From Acidovorax delafieldii (GTDB taxonomy: Bacteria; Pseudomonadota; Gammaproteobacteria; Burkholderiales; Burkholderiaceae_C): DNA of 64,000 nt. Under the pieces are notes generated by a model that was given only the letters and a program-made list of their open reading frames with translations, was not told the origin of the DNA and searched no databases. Below are positions 1 to 8,266 of this stretch, one piece after another; position 1 is the stretch's first letter; the number at the start of each line of letters is the position of its first letter. A program made the translations under genes and the position numbers. Where the stretch lies: contig NZ_VJWE01000012.1 of the NCBI RefSeq assembly GCF_007993815.1, positions 62,001 to 126,000 of the forward strand. The letters run 5' to 3'.

Positions 1-101
1 TGCAACGTGGAGATCATGGTCTCGATGGCGTCGTAGGCCACGTCCGCCGCGCGCCGCTTGGGCGCGGGGTCTTGCTGGGGGGAGGGGCGGCGGAGTGTCA
101 T
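1..101 (-). CDS. GntR-family transcriptional regulator, N-terminal fragment (runs off window)
   Basis: Only the first 33 codons are inside the window. The reverse strand from an ATG at 99-101 reads MTLRRPSP, then a basic stretch and AYDAIETMISTL. That last part is the typical opening helix of a GntR winged-helix DNA-binding domain, where an A-x-x-x-I-x-x-x-I pattern is usually followed by LxPG. It is the last gene of a minus-strand run that starts with hydroxyproline catabolic genes. By position it is the likely local regulator of those genes and of the TRAP transporter. The C-terminal ligand-binding domain is not visible, so the subfamily (FadR/FCD or other) cannot be told. Confidence 0.62.
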   Translation of the reverse strand, partial: MTLRRPSPQQDPAPKRRAADVAYDAIETMISTL

Positions 102-124
102 CGGGCGTGAAGGACGTTGCGGGA

Positions 125-148
125 GGCCGCATCTTATGGGATGCGGCC
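125..148 (-). terminator. Perfect 9-bp hairpin between dctP-like gene and GntR gene
   Basis: GGCCGCATC at 125-133 pairs exactly with GATGCGGCC at 140-148 across a 6-nt loop. It lies between the stop of the TRAP binding protein (169) and the GntR start (101). No T-tract follows on the minus strand, so it may be an attenuator or an RNA-stabilising hairpin and not a full intrinsic terminator. Confidence 0.45.
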
Positions 149-168
149 CCGGTGACGCTTGCGGACTG

Positions 169-1188
169 TCAGAGGCTTGCGCCCGCCTTGCGCAGCTCGG
201 CAATCTGCGGCGCCTTGGGCAGCCACAGCTTGTCGAACTCCTGGATGATGCCGTCGGGGTTGAACGACGATGCCGTCTTGAAGGCGATGGACGTGCCCTT
301 GAACTTCTCGATCAGCCCGGCCTCGGTGGTCACGATGTCATTGATCTGCGCATCCAGCGACTGGGCCACCAGCTTGCGGATGATGTCCTTGTCCTTGGCA
401 TCCAGCCCTTGCCAGATGCGGCCGGAGACCAGCGGCGCGAACGGCATGAACAGGGCGTTCATCTGCAGCAGGGCCTTGGCCACCTTGTCGAAGCGCTGGT
501 TCCAGGAGAACTCGATGTCCGCCTCCAGCCCATCCACCTGGCCGTTGCTCATGGCGTCGAACACCTGGGGCGTGGGGATGGGCGTGGGGGCGGCGCCCAG
601 CATTTGATAAAAGTCGCGGTACACGGGCGTGGGGTTGATGCGCAGCTTCATGCCCTTGATGTCGGTGGGCACGTTGATGTCCTTGGTGGAGAACACGGCG
701 CGCATGCCGGTAATGCCCCAGCCCAGGCCAATGGTGCCGGTTTCGCGCGGCAGCACTTCGAGCAGCTTGGTGGCAGAGGGGTGTTTGACGAGTTTGGCCA
801 CGGCAGGCGTGGAGCGCACCAGGTAGGGCGCATTGATGGCCGCGATGCTGGCCACGCGCGAGCCCAGCTCGGCGGCCTGGATCCAGCCCATGTCGAGCGC
901 GCCGGACTGCAGCTGCTGCATCATCGCCGCCTCGTTGCCCAGCTGGCCCGAGTGGAAGACCGTGACGCTCAGTCGGCCATCGGTTTCCTTCTTGAGTGCC
1001 TCGCCAAACTGCAGCGCGGCGCGGTTCCAGGAGTGGCCCGCAGGCGTGATCAGCCCCAGGCGAAACTCCTTGGCATCGGCTGCACGTACCAGCGCTGGAA
1101 AGCCCAGCCCCGTGACGGTGGCAGCGGCCACGGCGTGGCGCTGGATGAAATGGCGGCGGGTGACAGTGTGGGCGGGCGTGGTCGTCAT
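169..1188 (-). CDS. TRAP transporter periplasmic solute-binding protein (DctP family)
   Basis: 339 residues. It is the extracytoplasmic receptor of a TRAP transporter, expected to capture the substrate in the periplasm and deliver it to the DctQM permease. The N-terminus has a twin-arginine-like signal (R11-R12 in TVTRRHFIQ), a hydrophobic stretch and an Ala-rich cleavage region near residues 35-38, so Tat export is possible. The mature part has typical DctP features, including the GLITPAGHSWN start and a central motif around KLRINPTPVYRDF. GGAG lies just before the ATG. It is the last of the three TRAP genes (order dctQ, dctM, dctP on the minus strand) and sits downstream of hydroxyproline catabolic genes. 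Hydroxyproline, or its betaine or epimer, is therefore the likely substrate. That substrate is inferred from neighbours only. Confidence 0.88.
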   Translation of the reverse strand: MTTTPAHTVTRRHFIQRHAVAAATVTGLGFPALVRAADAKEFRLGLITPAGHSWNRAALQFGEALKKETDGRLSVTVFHSGQLGNEAAMMQQLQSGALDMGWIQAAELGSRVASIAAINAPYLVRSTPAVAKLVKHPSATKLLEVLPRETGTIGLGWGITGMRAVFSTKDINVPTDIKGMKLRINPTPVYRDFYQMLGAAPTPIPTPQVFDAMSNGQVDGLEADIEFSWNQRFDKVAKALLQMNALFMPFAPLVSGRIWQGLDAKDKDIIRKLVAQSLDAQINDIVTTEAGLIEKFKGTSIAFKTASSFNPDGIIQEFDKLWLPKAPQIAELRKAGASL

Positions 1189-1246
1189 GGTGAACTCCGT
1201 GTGAAAGAACCTTGGGAGGGGGACGGGGGATCTGTTGCTCGACGGG

Positions 1247-2512
1247 CTACTTGAGCAAACCGAGCGACAGGCTGGGGAACAGCGACAACATCACCAGCGC
1301 CACGCAGCTGATGATGAAAAACGGCAGCGTGACGATGAACATCTTTCCGGGCTTGGCCCCGGTGACGGCCGACGCGACAAAGAAGCTCAGGCCCACGGGC
1401 GGAGTCATCAGCCCCAGCACCAGGTTGACGACGATCACCACACCAAAGTGGCGCGGGTCAATGTGATAGACCTCGGTGGCAATCGGCAGCAGGATGGGCG
1501 CGGTCATGATGAGACCGGGGATGCCGTCGATCACCGTGCCGATGACCAGCAGGATCACGTTGGTGATCAGCAAGAAGGTGACCGGATCGTGTGCCACGGT
1601 CTGCACCCAGGCGGCCACCATCTGCGGCACCTTGCCGTAGATCAGCAACCACGAGAACACGGCCGCCGCCGCCACCAGAAACAGCACGATGGCCGAGTAA
1701 ATGGCTGAGCGCAGCAGGATGGCGGGCATCGCGTTGAAGCGGAACTCCTTGGTCACGTACCGACCCACCAGCGCCGACACCAGCGCACCCACGGCGGCAG
1801 ATTCGGTCGGGTTGGCCAGGCCACTCAGGATGGAGCCCACGATGATGATGGGGATCAGCAGCGTGGGGCTGGCCTGCACCACGGTGCGCGCGCGCTGGGC
1901 CAGCGTGCGCTTTTCGCTGCGCGGGTAGTTGTAGACAAAGCCCATGAGCGCGATCACGACAAAGAACAGCACGGTGAGCAGCACGCCGGGCAGGATGCCG
2001 GCAATCAGCATGTCGCCCACGGCCACCTGGGCCAGCACGCTGTAGACCACAAACATCACCGAGGGCGGGATGATGGGCCCGAGCATGCCGCCGTACACCG
2101 TGAGGCCCGCCGCAAAGGTCTTGTCGTAGCCCTGCTTTTCCATCTCGGGCACCATGACCTGCGACATGATGGCCACCTGCGCGGTGGCCGAGCCGATGAT
2201 GGATGACACCAGCATGTTGGCCAGGATGTTCACGTAGGCCAGCCCCCCTTTGACGGAGCCGATGAAGGCCATGGACAGGTCCACCAGCCGCCGCGTGATG
2301 CCGCCGCTGTTCATGATCTCGCCGATCAGGATGAACAGCGGGATGGCGATGAGGCCATAGCTGTCCACCCCGCCGAACATCTGCATGGGGAACGACTGGA
2401 ACAGCACCGGGCTGCCGATGCTGAGGATGTACACCGCGCCTGACAGGCACAGGCACACGCCGATGGGCACACCCACCATCAAGGCGGCGAGGAAGAACAG
2501 GGTGGTGATCAT
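1247..2512 (-). CDS. TRAP transporter large permease (DctM family)
   Basis: 421 residues, almost wholly hydrophobic, with about 11-12 predicted membrane segments. This is the usual size for the Na+-coupled large membrane subunit. It starts MITTLFFLAALMVGVPIG and carries the DctM-type stretches IPLFILIGEIMNSGG and MLGPIIPPSVMFV. It lies 37 bp after the small subunit and 58 bp before the binding protein, so the three form one operon. It should form the substrate path with DctQ in the inner membrane. Confidence 0.92.
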   Translation of the reverse strand: MITTLFFLAALMVGVPIGVCLCLSGAVYILSIGSPVLFQSFPMQMFGGVDSYGLIAIPLFILIGEIMNSGGITRRLVDLSMAFIGSVKGGLAYVNILANMLVSSIIGSATAQVAIMSQVMVPEMEKQGYDKTFAAGLTVYGGMLGPIIPPSVMFVVYSVLAQVAVGDMLIAGILPGVLLTVLFFVVIALMGFVYNYPRSEKRTLAQRARTVVQASPTLLIPIIIVGSILSGLANPTESAAVGALVSALVGRYVTKEFRFNAMPAILLRSAIYSAIVLFLVAAAAVFSWLLIYGKVPQMVAAWVQTVAHDPVTFLLITNVILLVIGTVIDGIPGLIMTAPILLPIATEVYHIDPRHFGVVIVVNLVLGLMTPPVGLSFFVASAVTGAKPGKMFIVTLPFFIISCVALVMLSLFPSLSLGLLK

Positions 2513-2549
2513 GGTCGGGCTCTGATGGGTTTTGCGGGCGTAGGGGCGC

Positions 2550-3185
2550 TCAGTTCACGGCGTCGGCGTTGACTACGTCGAAGCCCGCGTGCTGCACACG
2601 CTCTGCGGCGCCCATGTCTTCGAACAGGTTGGCCAGTGCATGCACGCTGAAGGTGGCCGAGAAAATCGGCAGGATGAGTTGCAGCACCCAGGTGGGCCAG
2701 TTCAGCGTCTGGGTGCGCTCGGTGTAGATGAAGTTGAAGCTCTCGGCGGCAAACTCCTTGGCGTCAAAGCCGTAGCGCGCAATACCGATGGGGTCCATCC
2801 ACACCCAGCACATCACCAGCATGGCCAGGCCAAACAGCAGCACGCCGGAGGTGGCCACCACCTTGAATGCCTTGGCGCCCCGCGCGCCGAGGTGGTCGGT
2901 CAGCATGGTCACGGCAAAGTCCATACGTAGCCGCGTCATGACCGAGGCGCCCACAAAGGTCAGCCAGACCACCGTGTAGACAGCCGCCTCGTCCACCCAG
3001 TAGATGGGCATGCCGGTGTAGCGCGTGACCACGTTGAGCAGGATCAGCAGCACCAGCAACGTCATGAGGGCGGTGAGCAGATGCCGCTCCATGCGCAGAA
3101 CCTGCGTGGACAGCACCAGCACCCAGCGGACGGGAGCGCGCGGCGCCGGAGATTGCGGGGCGGGTGGACTGTTGGGCGTGGGCAT
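2550..3185 (-). CDS. TRAP transporter small permease (DctQ family)
   Basis: 211 residues with four predicted membrane helices: around VLSTQVLRMERHLLTALMTL, the YWVDEAAVYTVVWL region, VATSGVLLFGLAMLV, and the segment near WPTWVLQLILPIF. The W-x-D-E-x-A motif of DctQ proteins is present. It is first in the TRAP operon. Its start is 54 bp from an AT-rich operator-like site at 3239-3262, so this operon probably has its own regulated promoter as well as read-through from the catabolic genes. Confidence 0.88.
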   Translation of the reverse strand: MPTPNSPPAPQSPAPRAPVRWVLVLSTQVLRMERHLLTALMTLLVLLILLNVVTRYTGMPIYWVDEAAVYTVVWLTFVGASVMTRLRMDFAVTMLTDHLGARGAKAFKVVATSGVLLFGLAMLVMCWVWMDPIGIARYGFDAKEFAAESFNFIYTERTQTLNWPTWVLQLILPIFSATFSVHALANLFEDMGAAERVQHAGFDVVNADAVN

Positions 3186-3238
3186 GATGGGGTTCCTGGG
3201 GAGGAGGGCGCAGCGATGAAAGAAAAGCCTGGTGCTTT

Positions 3239-3268
3239 TTAATATCTAACAAATATATTTAAAAGCAA
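3239..3268 (-). promoter_or_regulatory. Promoter with overlapping operator-like palindrome before TRAP operon
   Basis: On the minus strand a -35-like TTGCTT (3263-3268) and a -10-like TATTAA (3239-3244) are 18 bp apart. The spacer is an AT-rich site that reads AATATATT-N5-GATATT on the minus strand. The same motif occurs at 8048-8071 before the deaminase gene, there on the plus strand. The half-sites AATAT/ATATT are inverted. This looks like the operator of one shared regulator, most simply the GntR gene at the left edge. Confidence 0.6.
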
Positions 3269-3334
3269 GATGGATGCCTGCTGGGTGCGGGTAAGCCCTG
3301 AAAGGAAGGACGGGGGAAAACGGCTGCGCGCGCG

Positions 3335-4702
3335 TCAGCCCGAGGGAGTTGCGGGCCCGCGCTGAGCGCTGGTGGTGGGCGCGGACGTGCAGGCGGCCAG
3401 CGTGCCAATGCGTGTGGGCGCCAGCAGATGCCGTGGGGGCGCAGGCGTCCAGCCAAACAGGTGCTGTGCGGCAGCGCCGCAAATGCGCCCCTGGCACGCA
3501 CCCATGCCGCAGCGGGTGTGGAGCTTGGCATCGATCCAGCCGTTGCGATCGGCCAGTGCAGCGTAGGGCACGTCTTCGCAGCGGCACACCAGGGTGCCAG
3601 GCTGCGCCAGGGTTTTGAGTGCTTCGTTCAGTGGAAAAGAAGCCTGCAACGCCTGCGCAAAGCGCTCCCAGCGTGTCAGCTGCGGGCGCAGCGCCTGGGC
3701 CTGTTGCACCTGTCCCGCTGCCACATGTCCTGCCATGGCGCCCTGAACCAGTGCACGTTCGCTGCCGCCAAAGCCGGTGGCTTCACCCGCGGCGAACACT
3801 CCGGGCGCGCTGGTGCGCATCTGTGCATCGACAGCCAGGCCCTGGCCACCGCTCAACGGCCCGCCCAATGCGCAGCCCAGCATCTGCCCCAGGTAGGTGT
3901 TGGGCACCAGCCCGAACCCGCAGGCCACGCGGTCGCAGGCCATGGTTTCTTCGGCGTGTTGCCCTTTGCGCAGCCTCACTGTTTGCACCTGCGTGGTGCC
4001 TTGGACTTCCAGCGCATGGCTGCTGGCGCGCAACTGCGGGTGAAGCAGCGTGAGGGCTTGCAACGCCTTGGCAGGCCAGCGCGGCAGTTGCGCTGCAAAG
4101 CCAGCGAGCGCGCTCCACGGCGCCTGCTCCGCCACGCGCACCACGGTGGCACCAGCTTTGTTGGCGGTGGCGGCAGCGGCCAGCAGCAGAGGGCCTGTGC
4201 CTGCAATGACGATGCGCTGGCCGCGCACGTCGAGCCCTGCCTTGATGAGGGCCTGCAAGGCGCCTGCACCCGTCACACCGGGCAACGTCCAGCCCGGAAA
4301 GGGCAGCAGCAGCTCGCGGGCTCCGGTGCACAGGATGATGCGGTGGCTGTGCTGGGTCCAGCCCCGGTCAGCGTCTTCCAGCAGCAGGGCCGGGGCCTTG
4401 TCGCTGGGTTGGGAATCACCCAGGCCCACCACGCGGGTGGCAGGCAGCAGGCGGATGTTGGTGTGCCGGGCCAGCGCCGCGCGGTGCTGTTGCGCCAGGG
4501 CGGGCAAGACCACCTGGGGGCCGTCGCGCCAGATTTGCCCACCGGGCTGCGGGTTGTCGTCCACGATGTTGATCGCTGCCCCGCTGGGCGCAGCAGCAAG
4601 GGCTGCGGCCAAACCTGCAGGGCCCGCGCCGATGATGAGGATGTCGCAGCGCTCGTGCGCCGAGTGTTGCTCGGTCATGGGTGGGGTCACGGGCTGGTTC
4701 AT
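3335..4702 (-). CDS. FAD/NAD(P)-binding oxidoreductase with [2Fe-2S] domain; probable D-hydroxyproline dehydrogenase large subunit
   Basis: 455 residues from the ATG at 4700-4702, which overlaps the stop of the upstream ferredoxin-like gene by 4 bp (ATGA). A Rossmann motif GAGPAG is at residues 25-30, and a second nucleotide-binding segment (VIAGTGPLLLAAA) lies near residue 165. The C-terminus has a BFD-like cysteine set: C373-x-C375, then C398-x4-C403. This is the layout of the alpha subunit of heteromeric amino acid dehydrogenases (octopine/nopaline oxidase, HcnB, hydroxyproline dehydrogenase). With the ferredoxin-like and DadA-like subunits next to it, it should oxidise cis-4-hydroxy-D-proline to pyrroline-4-hydroxy-2-carboxylate. 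A longer frame-open start at 4834 is rejected because it would overlap the upstream gene. Confidence 0.82.
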   Translation of the reverse strand: MNQPVTPPMTEQHSAHERCDILIIGAGPAGLAAALAAAPSGAAINIVDDNPQPGGQIWRDGPQVVLPALAQQHRAALARHTNIRLLPATRVVGLGDSQPSDKAPALLLEDADRGWTQHSHRIILCTGARELLLPFPGWTLPGVTGAGALQALIKAGLDVRGQRIVIAGTGPLLLAAAATANKAGATVVRVAEQAPWSALAGFAAQLPRWPAKALQALTLLHPQLRASSHALEVQGTTQVQTVRLRKGQHAEETMACDRVACGFGLVPNTYLGQMLGCALGGPLSGGQGLAVDAQMRTSAPGVFAAGEATGFGGSERALVQGAMAGHVAAGQVQQAQALRPQLTRWERFAQALQASFPLNEALKTLAQPGTLVCRCEDVPYAALADRNGWIDAKLHTRCGMGACQGRICGAAAQHLFGWTPAPPRHLLAPTRIGTLAACTSAPTTSAQRGPATPSG

Positions 4703-4986
4703 GGTGTGGCGCTCCCGGGTGCTGTGCCGACATCGGTGTGAATCGACATGCCCTCGGTGCAGACCGTCTGGCACGCCAGGCGGGTGCGGCCGTGGATGCG
4801 GACTCTGCATTCGTGGCACACCCCCATGCCACACAGCGGTGCCCGCGCCGCGCCGGTGACCGAGGTGCGTGTGGTGCCGGGTGTTTGCTGCGCCAGCGCG
4901 GCGGCGACGCTGGTCCCTGGGGGCACCTGCAGGGGGGTGCCATTCACCACGATGTGCACCAGGGCGGGTGTTCTGGATGCGGTCAT
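4699..4986 (-). CDS. Small (2Fe-2S)-binding subunit of hydroxyproline dehydrogenase-type complex
   Basis: 95 residues. A beta-rich ferredoxin-like fold is suggested by the opening VHIVVNG. The cluster ligands are C52, C57, C60 and C72, in the pattern LCGMGVCHEC followed by ACQTVC. This is the HcnA/SoxA-like gamma subunit that passes electrons between the FAD subunits. It overlaps both neighbours by 4 bp (ATGA at 4699-4702 and 4983-4986), which implies translational coupling and fixed stoichiometry of the three subunits. Confidence 0.85.
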   Translation of the reverse strand: MTASRTPALVHIVVNGTPLQVPPGTSVAAALAQQTPGTTRTSVTGAARAPLCGMGVCHECRVRIHGRTRLACQTVCTEGMSIHTDVGTAPGSATP

Positions 4987-6098
4987 GATGTGCTCAGGCC
5001 CGCAAAGCGGGCAGGTGCAAAGGGCGTGGGGTCGATCGCCGGGGCGCCCCCTACGATCTGGGCCGCCAGCAACTGCGCGGTGGCCGGGGCGGTGGTCACC
5101 CCCAATCCTTCATGTCCCACGGCCAGCCACACGTGCGGGTGTTCGGGGTGCGCGCCAATCAGCGGCAGGCTGTCCGGCGTGGCGGCGCGAAAACCGGTCC
5201 AGGTGCGGATGGCGTTGAGGTCGGCCAGGCCTGGCAGGTAGTCGAGTGCCCGTTGCAGCATGCGCGCCATCACGGCGTTGTTGACGGCGGGGTCGGTGGT
5301 GTCGAACTCGCGCGACGAGCCGATCAGCAACTGCCCTGTGGGCCGGGGCTGCACGTTGAAGGCCACCGAGGTACCGTCGCTGTGGTGCGCGCTGGTGATG
5401 TAGCCCAGCTCCACCAGCTGGTGGTGCACGGTGCCTGGGTAGCGGTCGGTGATGACGAGGTGGCCCTTTTTGGGGCGCAGCGGCAGGCCGGGGCACAGCT
5501 GCGGGGCGTGGATGCCGCTGGCCAGCACGATGGCGCCTGCGCTGCGCTGGCTTCCGTCGCGCAGGGTGACGGTGTGGCCGTCGATCTGCATCGCTTCAGC
5601 CTGCTCCAACACAAGGTGTCCGTGGGCTGCGGCCTGGTCCAGCAGCCACTGGGCTGCGCGCGGGGCGTAGACCACGCTATCCCCCTGCACCTTGAGCGCA
5701 CCCGCCAGACCGGGGCGCAGTGCGGGTTCTGCGCGGGACAGGGCGGCCGCGTCGAGCATGTCGCAGGCGATTCCGTGTGCTTGCAGGGTGCTGCGTTTGT
5801 CATGGGCCGCCTGCAGCTCTGCATCGTTGGCGGCCAGCCAGAGCGTGCCGCAGGGCGTGAACGCACAGCCCGCATCCATGTGGGGTGCCCAGGTGTGCCA
5901 GAGGTCCAGCGATGTCTGGCTCAGCGCCAGCTCGGCAGGGTTGTCATCCATCACCACCAGATGGCCCATGCCCGCCGCCGTGGCACCGCCGAGGCGCGCA
6001 TCGATGACGCGTACCGACAGCCCTGCCAACACCAGCGCATGGGCGCAGGCGGCACCCACGATGCCAGCGCCAATCACAAGGACATCGGTGTGTTGCAT
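4983..6098 (-). CDS. DadA-like FAD amino acid dehydrogenase; probable catalytic subunit of D-hydroxyproline dehydrogenase
   Basis: 371 residues from the ATG at 6096-6098 (MQHTDVLVIGAG). The N-terminal dinucleotide motif GAGIVG is followed by a DAO-type fold, and the C-terminus carries the FAD-contacting GHEGLGVTTAPAT segment. This is the beta subunit expected to hold the amine-oxidising FAD. It lies 25 bp after the epimerase gene and overlaps the ferredoxin subunit by 4 bp. The reaction assigned from context is D-hydroxyproline to 1-pyrroline-4-hydroxy-2-carboxylate. Family members also act on sarcosine, D-amino acids or opines, so the substrate rests on the epimerase and deaminase neighbours. 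Confidence 0.84.
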   Translation of the reverse strand: MQHTDVLVIGAGIVGAACAHALVLAGLSVRVIDARLGGATAAGMGHLVVMDDNPAELALSQTSLDLWHTWAPHMDAGCAFTPCGTLWLAANDAELQAAHDKRSTLQAHGIACDMLDAAALSRAEPALRPGLAGALKVQGDSVVYAPRAAQWLLDQAAAHGHLVLEQAEAMQIDGHTVTLRDGSQRSAGAIVLASGIHAPQLCPGLPLRPKKGHLVITDRYPGTVHHQLVELGYITSAHHSDGTSVAFNVQPRPTGQLLIGSSREFDTTDPAVNNAVMARMLQRALDYLPGLADLNAIRTWTGFRAATPDSLPLIGAHPEHPHVWLAVGHEGLGVTTAPATAQLLAAQIVGGAPAIDPTPFAPARFAGLSTS

Positions 6099-6123
6099 GG
6101 GGCGCACGTGCAGCAGGGCCGGG

Positions 6124-7059
6124 TTATAGCCGGATGCCCCAGCCAAAGGGGTCCTTGTCTTCAATCAGCAAAGTAGCGTCGGCGCTCATGTGCGCGCGGC
6201 CCCGCAAGGTGGGGATGACCTTGCCATCGTCCTGCAGTGTGTAGCTGGCCTCGAACTGGCTTCCGATGATGCTGGCCTGGCGCCAGAGTGCGCCCGGTGC
6301 GAGCTTGCCGTCGGCCGCCAGGCAGGCCACCTTAGCGCTGGTACCCGTGCCGCAGGGCGAGCGGTCATAGGCCTTGCCGGGACACAGCACATAGTTACGG
6401 CTGTCGGCCTGGTCGTCGTCGGCAAACAACTCGATGTGGTCAATCTCACCGCCGTTGTCGCCCCGAATGCCCTGGTCTTTGAGGGCTTGCTGCACGGCGC
6501 AGCTGTAGGCCATCAACGCCTCCAGGTTGTCGCTGGCTACACGCTGGCCATGGTCGGAGATCAGGAAGAACCAGTTGCCGCCCCAGGCCACATCGCCCAC
6601 CACGCGGCCATGGCCGGGCACATCCACCGCCAGCTGGTGGTGCAGTCGGTAGGCGAGCACGTTGCGCACGCTGACCGAACCATCAGCGTGCAGGGTGGTG
6701 GTGACGGTGCCCACCGGGGTTTCGATGCGGTGCTCTCCAGGGGTGATGCGGCCCAGATAGGCGAGCGATGCGATCAGCCCGATGGTGCCGTGGCCACACA
6801 TGCCCAGGTAGCCGCTGTTGTTGAAGAAGATCACGCCCGCTGCATTGGCCGGGTCTTGCGGCGCGCAGAGCAGCGCCCCCACCACCACGTCGCTGCCACG
6901 CGGCTCCAGCACAGTGGCGGTCCGCCAGGCATCGTGGCGCTCGGCCAGCAGCGCACGCCGTTCGGCCATGGTGCCGGTGCCCAGGTCCGGGAAACCGTCG
7001 ATGACAAGCCGGGTCGGCTCGCCGCCCGTGTGGGAGTCGATCACGTGGATGCGTTGCAT
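6124..7059 (-). CDS. 4-hydroxyproline 2-epimerase (proline racemase family)
   Basis: 311 residues from the ATG at 7057-7059 ([17 protein letters not shown]). Both catalytic cysteines of the two-base mechanism are present: C88 in MCGHGTIG and C236 in [10 protein letters not shown]. Having Cys at both places marks epimerases/racemases. The related trans-3-hydroxyproline dehydratases have Thr or Ser at the first place. It converts trans-4-hydroxy-L-proline to cis-4-hydroxy-D-proline, the substrate of the dehydrogenase encoded next. A longer upstream frame reaches 7269 but would overlap the deaminase gene and is low in family likeness. Confidence 0.9.
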   Translation of the reverse strand: MQRIHVIDSHTGGEPTRLVIDGFPDLGTGTMAERRALLAERHDAWRTATVLEPRGSDVVVGALLCAPQDPANAAGVIFFNNSGYLGMCGHGTIGLIASLAYLGRITPGEHRIETPVGTVTTTLHADGSVSVRNVLAYRLHHQLAVDVPGHGRVVGDVAWGGNWFFLISDHGQRVASDNLEALMAYSCAVQQALKDQGIRGDNGGEIDHIELFADDDQADSRNYVLCPGKAYDRSPCGTGTSAKVACLAADGKLAPGALWRQASIIGSQFEASYTLQDDGKVIPTLRGRAHMSADATLLIEDKDPFGWGIRL

Positions 7060-7093
7060 GGTGCTGTGGTGGTGGAGTAGGGCGCTCAGTGTC

Positions 7094-8011
7094 TCAGGCG
7101 ACAGACTGGTATTTTGTAGGGCGCGTGGCCAGGGCCTTGCGCACCACACTCTCGACAAATGCGCGTTCGTCGCCCACCAGGGGCAGGCGGGGGCGGCGCA
7201 TGTGTTCGGTGCCCACACCCACCAACGCATCGATGAGCTTGAGGTTCTGCACGAGCTTGTTGGACACATCCAGGTGCAGCATGGGCGTCATCCACTGGTA
7301 GAGCGGCAGCGCCTCGGCAAATTTGCCCGCTTTCATCAGGTCGTACAGCGCCACGGTTTCGCGCGGGAAGGCGCAGCCCACGCCGGCCAGCAGGCCGTCG
7401 CAGCCCAGGGCCAGGCCTTCGTAAGCCAGGTCGTCCACGCCCAGGAAGAGCTGGTAGCGGTCACCCACGGTGTTGCGCAGGTCGGTGATGCGGCGGATGT
7501 CGCCGGTGCTTTCCTTGATGGCGGCGATCCACTCGCAGTCGGCCAGCTCCACCATGTGCTCGGGTTTCAGGTCCACGCGGTAGGCCACAGGGTTGTTGTA
7601 GACCATCAGGGGGCGCTGGGCGGCACCCGCCATGGCGCGCACATTGGCCATGGCCTCGCGGGCGTCGGCCACGTAGATCACCGAGGGCATGACCATGTAG
7701 CCGGCCACGCCGAGCTTGTTGCCGCCGTCGATGTAGCGCAGGGCCTCGCGGGTGCTTGTTTCGGACACGTTGGCGAGTACGGGCACGCGGCCGTCAGCGG
7801 CTTCGAGGGCGATCTTGGCGACCTGGAGCTTTTCCTCCAGCGTGAGTGTGCTGGCTTCGCCGAGAGAACCGCAGGTGACCAGCCCGTGGATGCCGTTGCG
7901 GATCTGAAAGTCGATGTGGCGGGCTGTGCCCTCGGCGTCGATGGACTCGTCGGCGTGGAACTTGGTGGTGATGGCGGGGAAGATGCCTTGCCAGCGGGGT
8001 TGTGGGTTCAC
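7094..8011 (-). CDS. DapA-family lyase; probable 1-pyrroline-4-hydroxy-2-carboxylate deaminase
   Basis: 305 residues, a complete (beta/alpha)8 dihydrodipicolinate synthase-type protein. The Schiff-base lysine is K166 (AAIKES) and the tyrosine is Y138 (VYNNP). The GSLGEAS substrate loop is near residues 48-54. In hydroxyproline pathways this family member turns 1-pyrroline-4-hydroxy-2-carboxylate into alpha-ketoglutarate semialdehyde and ammonia. It is the first gene of the catabolic run, with an operator-like site 37-60 bp upstream. No alpha-ketoglutarate semialdehyde dehydrogenase is in the window. That last step may lie left of position 1 or elsewhere. Confidence 0.85.
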   Translation of the reverse strand: MNPQPRWQGIFPAITTKFHADESIDAEGTARHIDFQIRNGIHGLVTCGSLGEASTLTLEEKLQVAKIALEAADGRVPVLANVSETSTREALRYIDGGNKLGVAGYMVMPSVIYVADAREAMANVRAMAGAAQRPLMVYNNPVAYRVDLKPEHMVELADCEWIAAIKESTGDIRRITDLRNTVGDRYQLFLGVDDLAYEGLALGCDGLLAGVGCAFPRETVALYDLMKAGKFAEALPLYQWMTPMLHLDVSNKLVQNLKLIDALVGVGTEHMRRPRLPLVGDERAFVESVVRKALATRPTKYQSVA

Positions 8012-8047
8012 GAGGGGCTCCTTGGATCAGTGGATGGGTTGCGGTTA

Positions 8048-8080
8048 TTAATATATTAACAAGATATTTAAAGCGCGCAA
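8048..8080 (-). promoter_or_regulatory. Operator-like palindrome and promoter before hydroxyproline catabolic genes
   Basis: The plus-strand site at 8048-8071 contains AATATATT-N5-GATATT, the same motif that is found inverted at 3239-3262. A minus-strand -35-like TTGCGC (8075-8080) and -10-like TAATAT (8053-8058), 16 bp apart, overlap it. A repressor bound here would block transcription of the deaminase-epimerase-dehydrogenase genes. Confidence 0.58.
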
Positions 8081-8170
8081 GCGGATTTTTCCGCATTCGT
8101 TGGCGCATGGAGTGGAGGCGTCAGTCCCCGCCCTGTCGCCCTCCCGCCACGGACCGCCAGACGGCAAACC

Positions 8171-8176
8171 TATAAT
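8171..8176 (+). promoter_or_regulatory. Likely alaS -10 element
   Basis: A perfect TATAAT lies 91 bp upstream of the alaS ATG on the plus strand. No good -35 hexamer stands 16-18 bp before it, so the promoter may be weak or activator-assisted. It is the only consensus -10 in the 255-bp gap between the divergent deaminase and alaS genes. Confidence 0.5.
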
Positions 8177-8266
8177 GAAAGGTTGGTCCCCATAGGGGCA
8201 GCGACAGGCAGCGCGCAGGCGCGGGTCCTGCGGTCTGCCTGCTGCGTGCAACCACTCCACAACACC

